Shown: positions 48,476 through 59,195 of the stretch, piece by piece
Layout of the letters: every line of letters starts with the position of its first letter
Numbering within the stretch: position 1 is the stretch's first letter
Source: Candidatus Solibacter sp.
GTDB taxonomy: Bacteria > Acidobacteriota > Terriglobia > Bryobacterales > Bryobacteraceae
Length of the DNA stretch: 64,000 bases
Assembly (NCBI GenBank): GCA_013822245.1
Contig: PNKE01000014.1
Coordinates: 62,001 to 126,000 of the forward strand
Direction: 5' to 3'
Notes under the pieces: generated by a model
Told to the model about the DNA's origin: nothing
What the model saw: only the letters and a program-made list of their open reading frames with translations
Databases searched by the model: none
Made by a program: the position numbers and the translations under genes

Positions 48476-49834
48476 GTGGCCGGAAAATTCGCGGACCTTG
48501 CGGCCCGCATGGACCAACTCAACGAATTCGACCGTGAGCCGATCGCGGACTCGCATCTCCAGGGCGCCGGCCGCTTCGCCGGGCTGTTCGCCGGCGAGCA
48601 CGTCGCCGCCACCGAGTTCGTCATCGGCGCGTTCTTCGTCATCCACGGCGTCGCCGCCAAGGACCTCATTTACGGTCTGCTGCTCGGCAACCTGCTGGCC
48701 GTGCTCTCCTGGACCCTGGTCTGCGCGCCCATCGCCGTCCGCACGCGCCTGACTCTTTACTGGTACCTGCGCAAAATCGGCGGCCCGGGCTTCATGATGA
48801 TCTACAACGTGGCCAACGCCGCGCTGTACTGCATCCTGGCTGGGGCGATGATCTCGGTTTCGGCCACCGCGCTGGCCGACCTCATCGGCCTGCCGGGGAC
48901 GCCGCTGGGCTCGATTCTGCCCACCTCGGCCGGTTGGGTGGCGATAGCTATCGCGCTCGGCGCGGCGTTCACGCTCATGGCCATCCTCGGGTTCGAGGCG
49001 CTGAGCAAGTTCGCCGGCATCTGCAGCCCGTGGATGTTTGCCGTCTTTGTCGCCGGGGCCATCGCGACACTGCCGAAACTCGGTGTCTCGGCCGACCTTT
49101 CGAACCTCTGGGAGATCCTGTCGACCAAGGTCTGGAACGGGCAGGCGACTCCGGGCCAGGAGCAATACGGCTTCTGGCAGATCACCTTTTTCGCCTGGTT
49201 CTGCAACCTGGCCATGCACATCGGACTCAGCGACATGGCGCTGTTCCGGTTTGCGAAAAAACCGTGGTACGGCGTGTTCACAGCCACCGGCGTCTATCCG
49301 GGCCACTTTCTGGCCTGGCTGTGCTCGGGGGTGATGGTGGCGGCTGTTGGACGCGAGATGACGCCCGGAAAGATGGCCTACGAGGCTCTCGGCGTGGCCG
49401 GTGTTTTGGCTGTCATTCTGGCTGGCTGGACGACGGCGAATCCGACGCTCTATCGCGCCGGCCTGGCCATCCAGTCGGTCACGCCCAACTGGCCGCGCTG
49501 GAAGATCACCCTCTGGTGCGGAGCCGTCACCACGGCGCTGGCCTGTCTGCCGGTGTTCTTCCTGAAACTGCTCGATTACGTCGCGCTCTACGGACTCATC
49601 CTGATGCCCGTCGGCGCCATCGTCTTCGCCGAGCATTGGATCCTGCCCCGGCTTGGCGTGGACAAGTATCTGGGCGAGACCAGGAAGGTGTTTCTCAACT
49701 GGCGGGCACTGGCCGTCTGGATCGGCACACTGGCCATCGCCTGGGTGTTGCCGATGCACCTGTTCTATCGCTGGCTGCCGTGCTGGTTCATCGCCGTGGG
49801 CGCCTACACTCTGCTGAGGAGGATGGGCAAATGA
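48476..49834 (+). CDS. NCS1 (purine/cytosine permease)-like transporter
   Basis: A 452-residue protein with about 12 membrane helices and NCS1-like sequence: RFAGLFAGEHVAATEFVIGA, GNLLAVLSWTLVCAPIAVRTRLTL, ALSKFAGICSPWMFAVF, GWTTANPTLYRAGLAIQSV and YGLILMPVGAIVFAEHWIL, the blocks being continuous there. NCS1 members carry nucleobases, thiamine or hydantoins by sodium or proton symport. Its place between rhaI and a coupled small membrane protein suggests a sugar-related role instead, which is inference. GTG start with GGAGG 7 nt upstream. Confidence 0.85.
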   Translation: MAGKFADLAARMDQLNEFDREPIADSHLQGAGRFAGLFAGEHVAATEFVIGAFFVIHGVAAKDLIYGLLLGNLLAVLSWTLVCAPIAVRTRLTLYWYLRKIGGPGFMMIYNVANAALYCILAGAMISVSATALADLIGLPGTPLGSILPTSAGWVAIAIALGAAFTLMAILGFEALSKFAGICSPWMFAVFVAGAIATLPKLGVSADLSNLWEILSTKVWNGQATPGQEQYGFWQITFFAWFCNLAMHIGLSDMALFRFAKKPWYGVFTATGVYPGHFLAWLCSGVMVAAVGREMTPGKMAYEALGVAGVLAVILAGWTTANPTLYRAGLAIQSVTPNWPRWKITLWCGAVTTALACLPVFFLKLLDYVALYGLILMPVGAIVFAEHWILPRLGVDKYLGETRKVFLNWRALAVWIGTLAIAWVLPMHLFYRWLPCWFIAVGAYTLLRRMGK

Positions 49835-49998
49835 AGACCGCGTTTCTCGCCGCCGCCATCCTCTGCCTGCTGGGCTGCCTCTGGTCGTCCTGGGCCTACT
49901 TCGCAGGCAGCCTGCCGCGAGAGGTCTTCCTGCGCCAGTTCGGCCTGGCGAGCGTGGGCTGGTTCGTCGCCGCCACCTGGTGGGCCTACAGGAAGTAG
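49831..49998 (+). CDS. 55-residue two-helix membrane protein coupled to the NCS1-like transporter
   Basis: ATG at 49831 overlaps the transporter stop (ATGA). The product has two hydrophobic spans (TAFLAAAILCLLGCLWSSW, about 3-21, and LASVGWFVAATWWAY, about 39-53) joined by a polar loop with GSLPREVFLRQFG. No known family. The overlap and size fit an accessory subunit of the transporter. It is below common gene-caller cut-offs. Confidence 0.72.
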   Translation: MKTAFLAAAILCLLGCLWSSWAYFAGSLPREVFLRQFGLASVGWFVAATWWAYRK

Positions 49999-50018
49999 GG
50001 CTTTTCGGAAGCCGGCTG

Positions 50019-50210
50019 TCAGAACGAACGCAGGATCCTGGCCGGCAGCGTGAACAGCGCTCCGATCAACTCGAAGACGCCGCCCACCACGATGCCCAGC
50101 AGCTTGAATGGCAGCAGGATGAGCCAGACCAGCGGGAACAGGATTAAAGCCAGGATCGCCAGCGGCCAGCAGATCACGCACAGAATCAGGAAAAGCAGGA
50201 ACCCGGCCAT
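50019..50210 (-). CDS. Small hydrophobic membrane protein
   Basis: Starting at ATG 50210 gives 63 residues, almost entirely hydrophobic (GFLLFLILCVICWPLAILAL, LIFPLVWLILLPFKLLGIV), with two closely packed membrane helices and a basic end (RILRSF). I choose this start because GGAGG lies 10 nt upstream and falls inside a longer GTG-initiated reading. No family recognised. Confidence 0.7.
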   Translation of the reverse strand: MAGFLLFLILCVICWPLAILALILFPLVWLILLPFKLLGIVVGGVFELIGALFTLPARILRSF

Positions 50211-50264
50211 TTGAGTCAAACCTCCGTTCACTGATATGAACGCATCCCGCGGTGCAGGAGTTCC

Positions 50265-51134
50265 CTAAACCGGAACAGCTTCGTTGGCATGGTAGCTGCT
50301 GCGCACCAGCGGTCCGGACTCAACGTGCGAAAATCCCATCTCCAGCCCGGCTCGCTTGAACTCCGCGAATTCAGCCGGCGTCACGTAGCGCAGCACCGGC
50401 AGGTTCATTGGCGTGGGCCGGAGATACTGCCCGATGGTGGCGATCCCGACGCCATGCGCGCGCATGTCCCTGAGCGTCTCGGCGACCTCCGCATTCGATT
50501 CGCCCAGCCCAACCATCAGTCCCGACTTCGTGGGTATTGACGGCTTCATCGCTTTGGCCCGCGCCAGCAACTCCAGCGACCGCTCATACCGCGCGCCCAT
50601 GCGGACCTGCCTGTAGAGCCTCGGCACGGTTTCGATGTTGTGGTTGAGCACGTCCGGCGAGGCGTCCAACACGGTTTGCAGAGCCGCCTCGTCGCCCTGG
50701 AAGTCCGGGATCAGAACCTCGACGCGGCAGCCGGGAATCCTCTTCCGAATCGCCCGGATCGTCATGGCGAACGCCCCGGCGCCGCCGTCGGCCAGGTCGT
50801 CGCGATTCACCGACGTGACCACCGTGTAGCGCAGCCCCAGGGCCTCGCAGGCCTCGGCCACGCGCATCGGTTCGTCGGATTCAACCGCCAGCGGCGCGCC
50901 TTTCCGCACGGCGCAGAAACCGCAGCGGCGCGTGCAGTAGTTGCCGAGAATCATGAACGTCGCCGTGCGGTGGCTCCAGCACTCGCCCATGTTCGGGCAT
51001 GCCGCCGACGAGCAGACCGTGTTCAACCGCAGCCGCTCCACCAGGCCCTTCAACTCGGCGAAGTTCTCGCCCGCCGGCGCAGGCGCCTTGAGCCACTCGG
51101 GCCGCTTGTTGGAATTATCCAGCTGAATCAGCAC
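50265..51134 (-). CDS. lipA: Lipoyl synthase
   Basis: Radical-SAM enzyme inserting two sulfurs into protein-bound octanoyl groups to make lipoate, needed by 2-oxoacid dehydrogenases such as the E1 complex at 24307. The 289 residues contain the auxiliary cluster cysteines Cys41, Cys46 and Cys52 (CSSAACPNMGEC), the radical-SAM triad Cys67, Cys71, Cys74 (CTRRCGFC), DDLADGGAGAF, NHNIETVPRLY, IMVGLGE-like GLMVGLGE and the C-terminal RSSYHA with the essential serine. lipB is not adjacent. Confidence 0.97.
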   Translation of the reverse strand: MLIQLDNSNKRPEWLKAPAPAGENFAELKGLVERLRLNTVCSSAACPNMGECWSHRTATFMILGNYCTRRCGFCAVRKGAPLAVESDEPMRVAEACEALGLRYTVVTSVNRDDLADGGAGAFAMTIRAIRKRIPGCRVEVLIPDFQGDEAALQTVLDASPDVLNHNIETVPRLYRQVRMGARYERSLELLARAKAMKPSIPTKSGLMVGLGESNAEVAETLRDMRAHGVGIATIGQYLRPTPMNLPVLRYVTPAEFAEFKRAGLEMGFSHVESGPLVRSSYHANEAVPV

Positions 51135-51169
51135 TCATCCATTAGGATATCGTGCTGCTGCTCGGGGCT

Positions 51170-52588
51170 TCAGGATATCGCCGCCAGCCTGGCCTCCACC
51201 TCGCCCTTGAACACCTCGTCGTTCAGCCCGCCGAGGTTGATCTCGACGTTGGCCAGCGCGCCGCCGCGGGCCGCGTCCGACAACGCCCGGGCCGTGACGA
51301 CATCCGATGCCACCTTGGCGGGACTGGATTCCGCCAGCGTGGCGAGCCGCGCCGACAACTGATGCACCCGTTCCGCCGTCTCCAGCGGAACCAGCGTCGC
51401 CCCCTTCATCGCTTCCCCGATCGCCTCCGCACGGCCGGCCGTTCCTTTCTGTATCCGGTAGGCGGCAACAACGGCGCCGTAGGACTCCGCATCGCGCTCT
51501 ACTGCCCGTGAAAACCATTTCCGGTCCGCTTCAAACTCCCCGGCCGGCAGCTTTGACAGCCTCGCCACCATCTCTCCCAGCGCCGCCGCCATCGCCGCCG
51601 CCGCCGCCGATGCCGACCCGCCGCCGGGGGTCGGCGTGGGCGCGGCCAGGGATTCCAGAAACTCATTCAGGCCCGTCCTGCCTTCCAGAGCCTGTTCCAC
51701 CCGGTTTTCCAGCACCATCGATGGGCGGAACTCCTCCACCTTCAGGAAATGCTCCGCCGCCATCTCGATAGCCCGCTTCGGGATCAGCCCGATCAGCTCG
51801 CTGCCGGCAATCTCCACGCCGCGAGCCGCCGCCAATTCCTTCACCCGCTCGTAGACTACATGGACCGGCGTTGTCTCGAAGTCGGTCAGGTTCATCGACA
51901 CCTGGGCGATTCCGCGCGACTCAAGCATCACGCCCATGCCCTTCACGCACGCCAGCCCTCCCGATGATGTCCTCACCGTCCTGGCGATCTCCTTGGCCAG
52001 CGCCAGGTCGTTGCTTTGCAGGTTGATGTTGTAGGCGATCAGGAACTTCCTCGCGCCGGTCACCGTCGCCCCGGCGGTCGGATGAAGTTCCGGCCCGCCG
52101 GCATCCGGCGCCCTCTCCGGATCGGTCTTCACCGCCTCGCGCAAACCCTCGAATTGCCCGCGACGGATGTTCTCCAGGCCGCGCCGGTCCTCGCGCCTCG
52201 CGGCGGCTTCATAGAGGTAGGCCGGCACTCCGAAGCGTTTCCACATCTCCGCGGCGGCCTTCTCGGCCAGCTTCACGCACTGCTCGATGGTCACCCCGCT
52301 GAGCGGTACAAACGGCACCACATCGGCGGCGCCGATGCGCGGATGGACGCCGGTATGGCGGGTCAGGTCGATGAGTTCCACGGCCTTGCCGATGCCGTTG
52401 AGCGCCGCTTCGACGACGGTCTCCGGCGGCGCGGCGAAGGTGATCACGCTGCGGTTGTGGTCGGCGTCCATTTCGATATCGAGCACCACCGCCCCCGGCG
52501 CCGAAGCGATGGCCGAGGCGATGGCGTCCACTTTCGCGCGGTCGCGCCCTTCCGAAAAATTGGGCACGCATTCAACAAGCTTGCGCAT
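51170..52588 (-). CDS. ftcD: Bifunctional glutamate formimidoyltransferase / formiminotetrahydrofolate cyclodeaminase
   Basis: Final histidine-degradation step: formiminoglutamate plus THF to glutamate and 5-formimino-THF, then to methenyl-THF and ammonia. Residues about 1-295 are the transferase (LVECVPNFSEGRD, DADHNRSVITFA, RIGAADVVPFVPL, NLTDFETTPVH) and about 310-472 the cyclodeaminase (TPTPGGGSASAAAAAMAAAL). 472 residues from ATG 52588 (AAGGAGG 6 nt upstream), overlapping the hutI stop by one base (TGATG). A fused form as in animals; many bacteria have separate or single-domain forms. Confidence 0.95.
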   Translation of the reverse strand: MRKLVECVPNFSEGRDRAKVDAIASAIASAPGAVVLDIEMDADHNRSVITFAAPPETVVEAALNGIGKAVELIDLTRHTGVHPRIGAADVVPFVPLSGVTIEQCVKLAEKAAAEMWKRFGVPAYLYEAAARREDRRGLENIRRGQFEGLREAVKTDPERAPDAGGPELHPTAGATVTGARKFLIAYNINLQSNDLALAKEIARTVRTSSGGLACVKGMGVMLESRGIAQVSMNLTDFETTPVHVVYERVKELAAARGVEIAGSELIGLIPKRAIEMAAEHFLKVEEFRPSMVLENRVEQALEGRTGLNEFLESLAAPTPTPGGGSASAAAAAMAAALGEMVARLSKLPAGEFEADRKWFSRAVERDAESYGAVVAAYRIQKGTAGRAEAIGEAMKGATLVPLETAERVHQLSARLATLAESSPAKVASDVVTARALSDAARGGALANVEINLGGLNDEVFKGEVEARLAAIS

Positions 52589-53882
52589 CACATTCCTCCT
52601 TGGTGGAAGACAGGCCCTCCGGCTCGATAGGCTGTCCTCAACAGATTCGCCCCCAGGTAGTAGGGGATCTCGCGGTAGTCCTGGACGTTGAAGATGCAGA
52701 AGTCGGCCGCGCGTCCCGATTCAAGCATCCCGGCGGATTCGGCGCGTCTCAACGCGGCGGCGGCGTTCACCGTAACGGCGGTCATGGCCTCGGCCGGAGA
52801 CATCCGCATCTGCGCGCAGGCCAGCGACATCACCAGCGGCAACGACGGCGTGGGGCTGGATCCAGGATTGAAATCGGTGGCCAGCGCGACGGCGGCCCCC
52901 AAATCGATCAGTTTGCGCGCCGGGGCGTACCTGTTCAGGCCGAGGTGCAGGACCGAAGCCGGCAGCAGCACGGCGATTGTGCCGGACCTGGCCAGGAGTT
53001 CCGCATCGGCTTCCTCGATCGCCTCCAGATGGTCGGCCGACACCGCCCCCCACGTCACCGCTAACTCAACCGCCCCAATGCTGGAGAACTGCGAGGCGTG
53101 GATCTTCAGTCCGAAGCCCAGCCTCGTGGCGGCGTCGAAATAGCGCGCCGACTGTTCGGCCGAAAACGCGGCGCTGTCGCAATAGATGTCGGCGAATTCG
53201 GCCAGTTTGTGGCGCGCCACCTCCGGCAGGAGTTCGGCGCACACACCCGCCAGGTAACCGTCCGGATCCTGCTTCCATTCCGGCGGGATCGCATGCGCAC
53301 CCAGGCAGGTCGGGACCACTTCAGCCGGGCCGCTCACACGGTGCAGCGCGCGCAACAACCTGAGTTCCAGGCCCGTCTCCAGGCCGTAGCCGGACTTGGC
53401 CTCGGCCAGCAACGTCCCATGGCTGGCCATGAGTTCGAGCGAACGCGCCGCGGCCGCCTCCAATCCCGCCGCGGTCGAGCAACGGACCGCTCTCACCGTC
53501 GACAGTATCCCGCCTCCCGAAGCCGCGATCTCTTCATAGGTCGCGCCGCCGATCCGCTTTTCGTAGTCCTGCAACCGCGGGGCGGGAAACAGCAGATGCG
53601 TATGGCAATCAACCAGGCCGGGCACCACCACGCAGCCCGATGCGTCCACCTCGACCGCCCTTTTCGCCTGCGTGAGATTCTCGATCCGCGACGCCGGCCC
53701 CACTTGCGTAATCCTGCCGTTCTCCACCAGCATCGCCGCGCCGGTGACAATTCCGGTCTGCGACATCTCCGCCCCGCGCCGGGCCCGAACCGGCCCTCGC
53801 ATCGTGACAATCTGGCGCGCGCCTCTCACCAGAAGTGCATTGGACGGCCGAACGCCCAGGCGCGTGGATTCGTTGGCGCGCC

Positions 53883-53886
<4 letters not shown>
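52588..53886 (-). CDS. hutI: Imidazolonepropionase
   Basis: Hydrolyses 4-imidazolone-5-propionate to formiminoglutamate. The 432-residue amidohydrolase has the metal motif HTH (His95, His97) in [61 protein letters not shown] and [12 protein letters not shown]. Its ATG overlaps the hutU stop by 4 nt and its stop touches ftcD, making a tight three-gene unit. Confidence 0.95.
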
Positions 53887-55559
<1,673 letters not shown>

Positions 55560-55566
55560 CGCCTCC

Positions 55567-55572
55567 AGTGTA
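55567..55572 (-). promoter_or_regulatory. TANNNT hexamer 7 nt before the hutU ATG
   Basis: On the minus strand TACACT is followed by GGAGGCG and then ATG 55559. Would give the hut genes their own leaderless transcript inside the 23-nt gap after the ADP-ribosylglycohydrolase gene. Confidence 0.45.
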
Positions 55573-55582
55573 CGCCCGCTTC

Positions 55583-57109
55583 TTACCGAAAGACGACCAG
55601 ATCCTGCACCGCAATCTTCGCGCCCGTCGAATCCGCGTGCTTCACCCCGGTCACCACCAGTTTCACCGTGTGCTTTCCGCGCTTCATCTTGAAGGCGTGG
55701 CACACGCTCTCCTGGCCCTTGTCCCTGGGCTCATCGGGATAAACATCCACTGTATTGGCCTTCTTGCCGTCGATCCAAACCTCGGCAAAACCGCCCGCCG
55801 CCAGATACGGACCCACGACGATGAATCCCGTTCCTTCAAACGAGATCTCCGCCGTCGCGCCTTTCACGTCCGAGACCTTTGCCGTCTTCTGGTCCTGCCA
55901 GCCGCCGGCGAATTTCCACCGCGCATCGCTCACCGGCACGCGCTCGACCGGCGAGCCATAGTCGTCCCAGATCTCCAGCTTCGGCGGTTTTGGCGCGGCC
56001 ATCACCACGTGCAGCGTGTCGCCGTCCAGCCGCCCGCCGTTGGCCTCGGCCAGCTTGATCGATCGCTGCAGCGACGACTCGACGATGGTCCTGAACGTGT
56101 ACTCGGTGTAGCTGAACTTCTTATCGGCGATCGCCGGAATGCCCGATTTCCAGATGTCCGGAATCGCGTCATAGCCCATCGCCACACCCAGCACGCCGGC
56201 CGCCGACGACGGATTGCAGTCTGAATCCTGCCCGGCCCGCGTCGAGATGACGATCGTCTTTTCCATGTCGCCGCCGCCGTAGAGCAGACCCAATGCGATG
56301 TAGGCGCCGTTGATCTTTGCGTCGATGTTGAATGGATCCAGCGCGCCCGCCGGGCACGGTTCGCGCTTGTTCCACTTCTTCTCGATCTCGCGCCAGTTGG
56401 CCTCCCAGTCATTCGGATACTGCTTGTGCCAGGCCAACACGTCGGCGATCAGCATCGCGTAAGGGCTCTTCGCTGGAATGCAGGACAGGCCCGCCTCCAC
56501 CAACTTGCGCGGATCCTTCTCGAAGAACGCCGCCGAGTACATGCAACTGACGAATACACCGCCGTAGATGCCGTCGCCGTAGTTCATCACCCGTCCGGCG
56601 CGCATCGCGATGTCCACCGCCGGACGCAACATGCCCGGCGCCATCAGGCCGACGAAATCGGCTTCGATCTGGAAGTCGATGTCGTTGGCGTGGCTGTTGT
56701 ACTTCGGCGTCCCCGACAGTCGCGCCGGCACGCCCCGCTTCAATGCCCGGCGCGCCGCCAGGTTGGCGTGCCAGAGGGCGTACTTGGCGTCCTTGAACAT
56801 CGCCCCGAAGTCCTCGGTAGTCGCATTCAGCCCCTTGTCGTCCAGCACCTGGGCGAAGGTCATATCGACGTAGAGGTCGTCCTGGTTGATCGAATTTGAA
56901 ATTTTGTCTGGCGACCACTTGGGCAGCTTGTCCAACGGGATGATCTGTTCCTTGTAGCGGAACTCGGTGGGCGCGCCGTAGCTCACCCCGATCATCTGGC
57001 CGGCCCAGCCGCCGGCGATCTTGTCTTTCAAAACCTTGAGCGGAATCGTGGCCTGCGGTTGCGCGGGGCAGACGGAGGCAAACAGCAACAGTGCAAGGAT
57101 GGAACGCAT
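55583..57109 (-). CDS. Secreted ADP-ribosylglycohydrolase-family protein with C-terminal binding domain
   Basis: The 508-residue protein has a signal peptide ([16 protein letters not shown]) and the DraG/ARH fold: [18 protein letters not shown] near the N-terminus, [11 protein letters not shown] (75-85, metal ligands) and [21 protein letters not shown] (about 283-303, split) holding the second metal site. Residues about 370-508 form a galactose-binding-like beta domain ([30 protein letters not shown]). The family removes ADP-ribose or hydrolyses related N-glycosidic substrates; exported members are uncharacterised. It precedes hutU by 23 nt on the same strand. Confidence 0.88.
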   Translation of the reverse strand: MRSILALLLFASVCPAQPQATIPLKVLKDKIAGGWAGQMIGVSYGAPTEFRYKEQIIPLDKLPKWSPDKISNSINQDDLYVDMTFAQVLDDKGLNATTEDFGAMFKDAKYALWHANLAARRALKRGVPARLSGTPKYNSHANDIDFQIEADFVGLMAPGMLRPAVDIAMRAGRVMNYGDGIYGGVFVSCMYSAAFFEKDPRKLVEAGLSCIPAKSPYAMLIADVLAWHKQYPNDWEANWREIEKKWNKREPCPAGALDPFNIDAKINGAYIALGLLYGGGDMEKTIVISTRAGQDSDCNPSSAAGVLGVAMGYDAIPDIWKSGIPAIADKKFSYTEYTFRTIVESSLQRSIKLAEANGGRLDGDTLHVVMAAPKPPKLEIWDDYGSPVERVPVSDARWKFAGGWQDQKTAKVSDVKGATAEISFEGTGFIVVGPYLAAGGFAEVWIDGKKANTVDVYPDEPRDKGQESVCHAFKMKRGKHTVKLVVTGVKHADSTGAKIAVQDLVVFR

Positions 57110-57171
57110 GGGTCTCTCCGCGTTGAAGCTATCAACCCGCCTCCGCCCGCGTCAACCTTACGAACCAGGCT

Positions 57172-57504
57172 TCATTTCACCGCCAGCCGTCCGCCCAGCA
57201 AAACCATCGGCGCCCACAGCACAATCAGCCCGATCTGATACCACCATTGAATCTGTCCCCAACTCATCACCGCCGAGACGATCCCCATCAGCAGGCCCCA
57301 CAGAATCAGGTAGACCACATGGCGCGAAGGATCGCTCTTTCCCAGTTTCGCCGTGACGAAGCCCGCCGGGACGGAAAACATGCACGAGGTGGCCAGCACC
57401 ATGGCCGTCACCCAGTCCGGAGGAATCTGGCCGTCACGGTATTCGTTCGGCAGCATTTTGCGCAGAATGAGATCAAAACAGACCACCAGCACGCCCGTGG
57501 TCAT
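57172..57504 (-). CDS. Membrane protein of unknown function, possibly frame-disrupted at its 5' end
   Basis: From ATG 57504 the frame encodes 110 residues with about four hydrophobic segments (TTGVLVVCFDLIL, WVTAMVLATSCMFSVPAGFV, VVYLILWGLLMGIVSAVMSW, IGLIVLWAPMVLLGG). No ribosome site precedes it. Immediately upstream, in another frame, a 21-residue reading (57566 to 57501) gives MLRSILAVLPAG and ends in TGA overlapping this ATG. Joined by a one-base shift they would form one natural first helix, so a frameshift or a programmed/coupled overlap is possible. Family not recognised. Confidence 0.55.
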   Translation of the reverse strand: MTTGVLVVCFDLILRKMLPNEYRDGQIPPDWVTAMVLATSCMFSVPAGFVTAKLGKSDPSRHVVYLILWGLLMGIVSAVMSWGQIQWWYQIGLIVLWAPMVLLGGRLAVK

Positions 57505-57664
57505 CCAGCCGGCAGAACAGCGAGTATCGAACGCAGCATCAGCAAAGTGTAATCCAACCCAGGCATGCCGTAAATAGAAACTTTCGCGATTACGCCAGGA
57601 CTCCGCCGGTCCGTGCAACCCATTGCCGCCGTTCCACGTTATGAGTATGTAGGGAGGCCGATCC

Positions 57665-58501
57665 ATGAAGCTGCCCGCCATGACCGTTATCTGTCTGGCT
57701 GCCGTGTCTCTTGTTTCCGCACAACAGGAGCAGCCGCGCCAGGTCATGCAGCCGCGGGAGAATCAGCCCGCCGGCGGCTGGCCCGATGCCGCCAATCAGC
57801 CGGACGGCAACTATGTCCTGAAGCAGGGAACCCGCATCCCGCTCACCGTGCTCACCACGGTCAGTTCAAGGAACGCCGCTCCCGGCGACAAGGTCTATCT
57901 TCAAACGCTGATCCCCGTCTCCGACGGCGGCCGCATCGTCATCCCCGCCGGCAGCTACGTCAACGGAACCATCACCCAGGCCCAGCGCAGCGGCAAGGTG
58001 AAGGGCAAGGGCCAGCTTTATCTGCGCTTTGATTCGATGATGCTGCCCAACGGCCGCACCATCGACCTCGCCGGCCGCCTGGGCGCGCTCGACGGCTCCA
58101 ATCCCGGCACACTCAATCGCGAGGAAGGCAAGGTGACCAGCGACGGCCAGCAAGGGACCGACGCCGTGGCCGTCGGTACTACCACCGTTGGCGGCGCAGC
58201 CATGGGCCGCTGGATCGGAGGCCAGGGCAGGGACGCGGCCATCGGAGCCGGAGCCGGCGCCGCGGCCGGACTCGCCGGCATCCTGCTTACCCGCGGACCC
58301 GAAGCCATGCTCGAACGGGGTTCCACCCTGGACATGGTCCTGAACCACGATCTCGTGCTGACATCGGACGACATCGCCGGCGCCGGCTCCGGGGCCGCTT
58401 TCCGTCCCCCCAATCCCGGACCTTCGCGCCAGGGCGGCCAGAACAACCGCCGCATCCCCATGCGCACGCCCGGTATGGGCCGCGGCATCCCCTGGCCCTA
58501 A
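57665..58501 (+). CDS. Exported protein of unknown function with a TrbI/VirB10-like beta domain
   Basis: The 278-residue protein has a signal peptide (TVICLAAVSLVSAQ). Residues about 48-135 (LKQGTRIPLTVLTTVSSRNA, APGDKVYLQTLIPV, GRIVIPAGSYVNGTI, QLYLRFDSMMLPNGRTIDL) recall the VirB10/TrbI C-terminal beta fold, where 'PAGS' segments recur. A glycine-rich amphipathic stretch (GRDAAIGAGAGAAAGLAGIL, about 190-210) follows, as in glycine-zipper proteins. No conjugation genes are nearby, so a stand-alone envelope role is likelier. GGGAGG precedes the ATG. Confidence 0.72.
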   Translation: MKLPAMTVICLAAVSLVSAQQEQPRQVMQPRENQPAGGWPDAANQPDGNYVLKQGTRIPLTVLTTVSSRNAAPGDKVYLQTLIPVSDGGRIVIPAGSYVNGTITQAQRSGKVKGKGQLYLRFDSMMLPNGRTIDLAGRLGALDGSNPGTLNREEGKVTSDGQQGTDAVAVGTTTVGGAAMGRWIGGQGRDAAIGAGAGAAAGLAGILLTRGPEAMLERGSTLDMVLNHDLVLTSDDIAGAGSGAAFRPPNPGPSRQGGQNNRRIPMRTPGMGRGIPWP

Positions 58502-58506
58502 TCCGG

Positions 58507-58866
58507 CTAGAAGCTGATCGTTGTCGCGCCGCCGGCGAGCCAGTCGGCCAAGATCGAAACGCCCGCTACCTGGATCTCCTTGCGCCCGTCGCCATTGTTC
58601 AGGCCCCGGAACGTGCAACACGATCCGCAGGCCGCAATCACGCCCCCCGCGGCCGCAAACTTCGAGCTCAGCTCATCGAGCGCCAGGAACGGTTTCACGC
58701 TGGCCATGTCGGCGGCATGTTCCCTTACCAGATCCACCCCGTCCGACGCCAGAAACACCATCACCTCCATGCCCGCCGAGAGCGACGCGTTGGCCACGGT
58801 GAAGGCGATCGTCGAACGGTCCGTATTGGCCCCGTGCGTCAGCACGACCACCAGCTTGCGCTTCAA
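58507..58866 (-). CDS. DsrE-family small protein
   Basis: A 119-residue DsrE/F-like fold: KLVVVLTHGANTDRSTIAFTVA, MEVMVFLASDGVDLV, and a cysteine site Cys80-x2-Cys83-Cys84 (AACGSCCTFRGL) where sulfur-relay members carry the active cysteine. The TTG start overlaps the upstream stop (TTGA). Last gene of the larA operon. Whether it moves sulfur, as DsrE does, or is a predicted peroxiredoxin-like partner is unknown; LarE-type cofactor synthesis uses sulfur, so a link is conceivable. Confidence 0.85.
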   Translation of the reverse strand: MKRKLVVVLTHGANTDRSTIAFTVANASLSAGMEVMVFLASDGVDLVREHAADMASVKPFLALDELSSKFAAAGGVIAACGSCCTFRGLNNGDGRKEIQVAGVSILADWLAGGATTISF

Positions 58867-59195
58867 TCGCCCCCCACGTTGTCTTCGATCCAGGTCATCG
58901 CCGCATAGGCCTGGGGCCAGCCCGTCGTCGTGATCGCCAGGATCGCCACGTGGATCAACTCTTCCTTCGTGCAGCCGGTCTCGATGGCGTGCCGCACCGC
59001 CGAATGCACGGCGCCTTCATGCCTCGATCCGATCGCCAGCCCGAGCTTCACCAGCCGCCGCGTCTTCTCCTCCAACGGCCCCCCGTTCTCGTGGCAGGCC
59101 GTCCCCAACTGCGCGAAGTTCTCCCATACCCGCGGATACTTCGCCTTGAACTGGTGTATCGATTCCGGAAGCTTCAACTTCTCCTCCTTGCTCAT
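58863..59195 (-). CDS. Carboxymuconolactone decarboxylase-family protein
   Basis: 110 residues of the CMD/AhpD fold: EKTRRLVKLGLAIGSRHEGAVHSAVRHAIE split over the core, with Glu60 and His64, and GCTKEELIHVAILA. The AhpD CxxC pair is absent (single Cys75), so peroxidase-reductase activity is not expected; a decarboxylase or unknown role remains. ATG overlaps the larA stop (ATGA) and its own stop overlaps the DsrE TTG. Confidence 0.9.
   Translation of the reverse strand: MSKEEKLKLPESIHQFKAKYPRVWENFAQLGTACHENGGPLEEKTRRLVKLGLAIGSRHEGAVHSAVRHAIETGCTKEELIHVAILAITTTGWPQAYAAMTWIEDNVGGD

Noticed and set aside
57665-58501. VirB10/TrbI-like protein as evidence of a conjugation system
   Set aside because: Only the beta-domain pattern is shared; no other type IV secretion, relaxase or plasmid gene occurs nearby.
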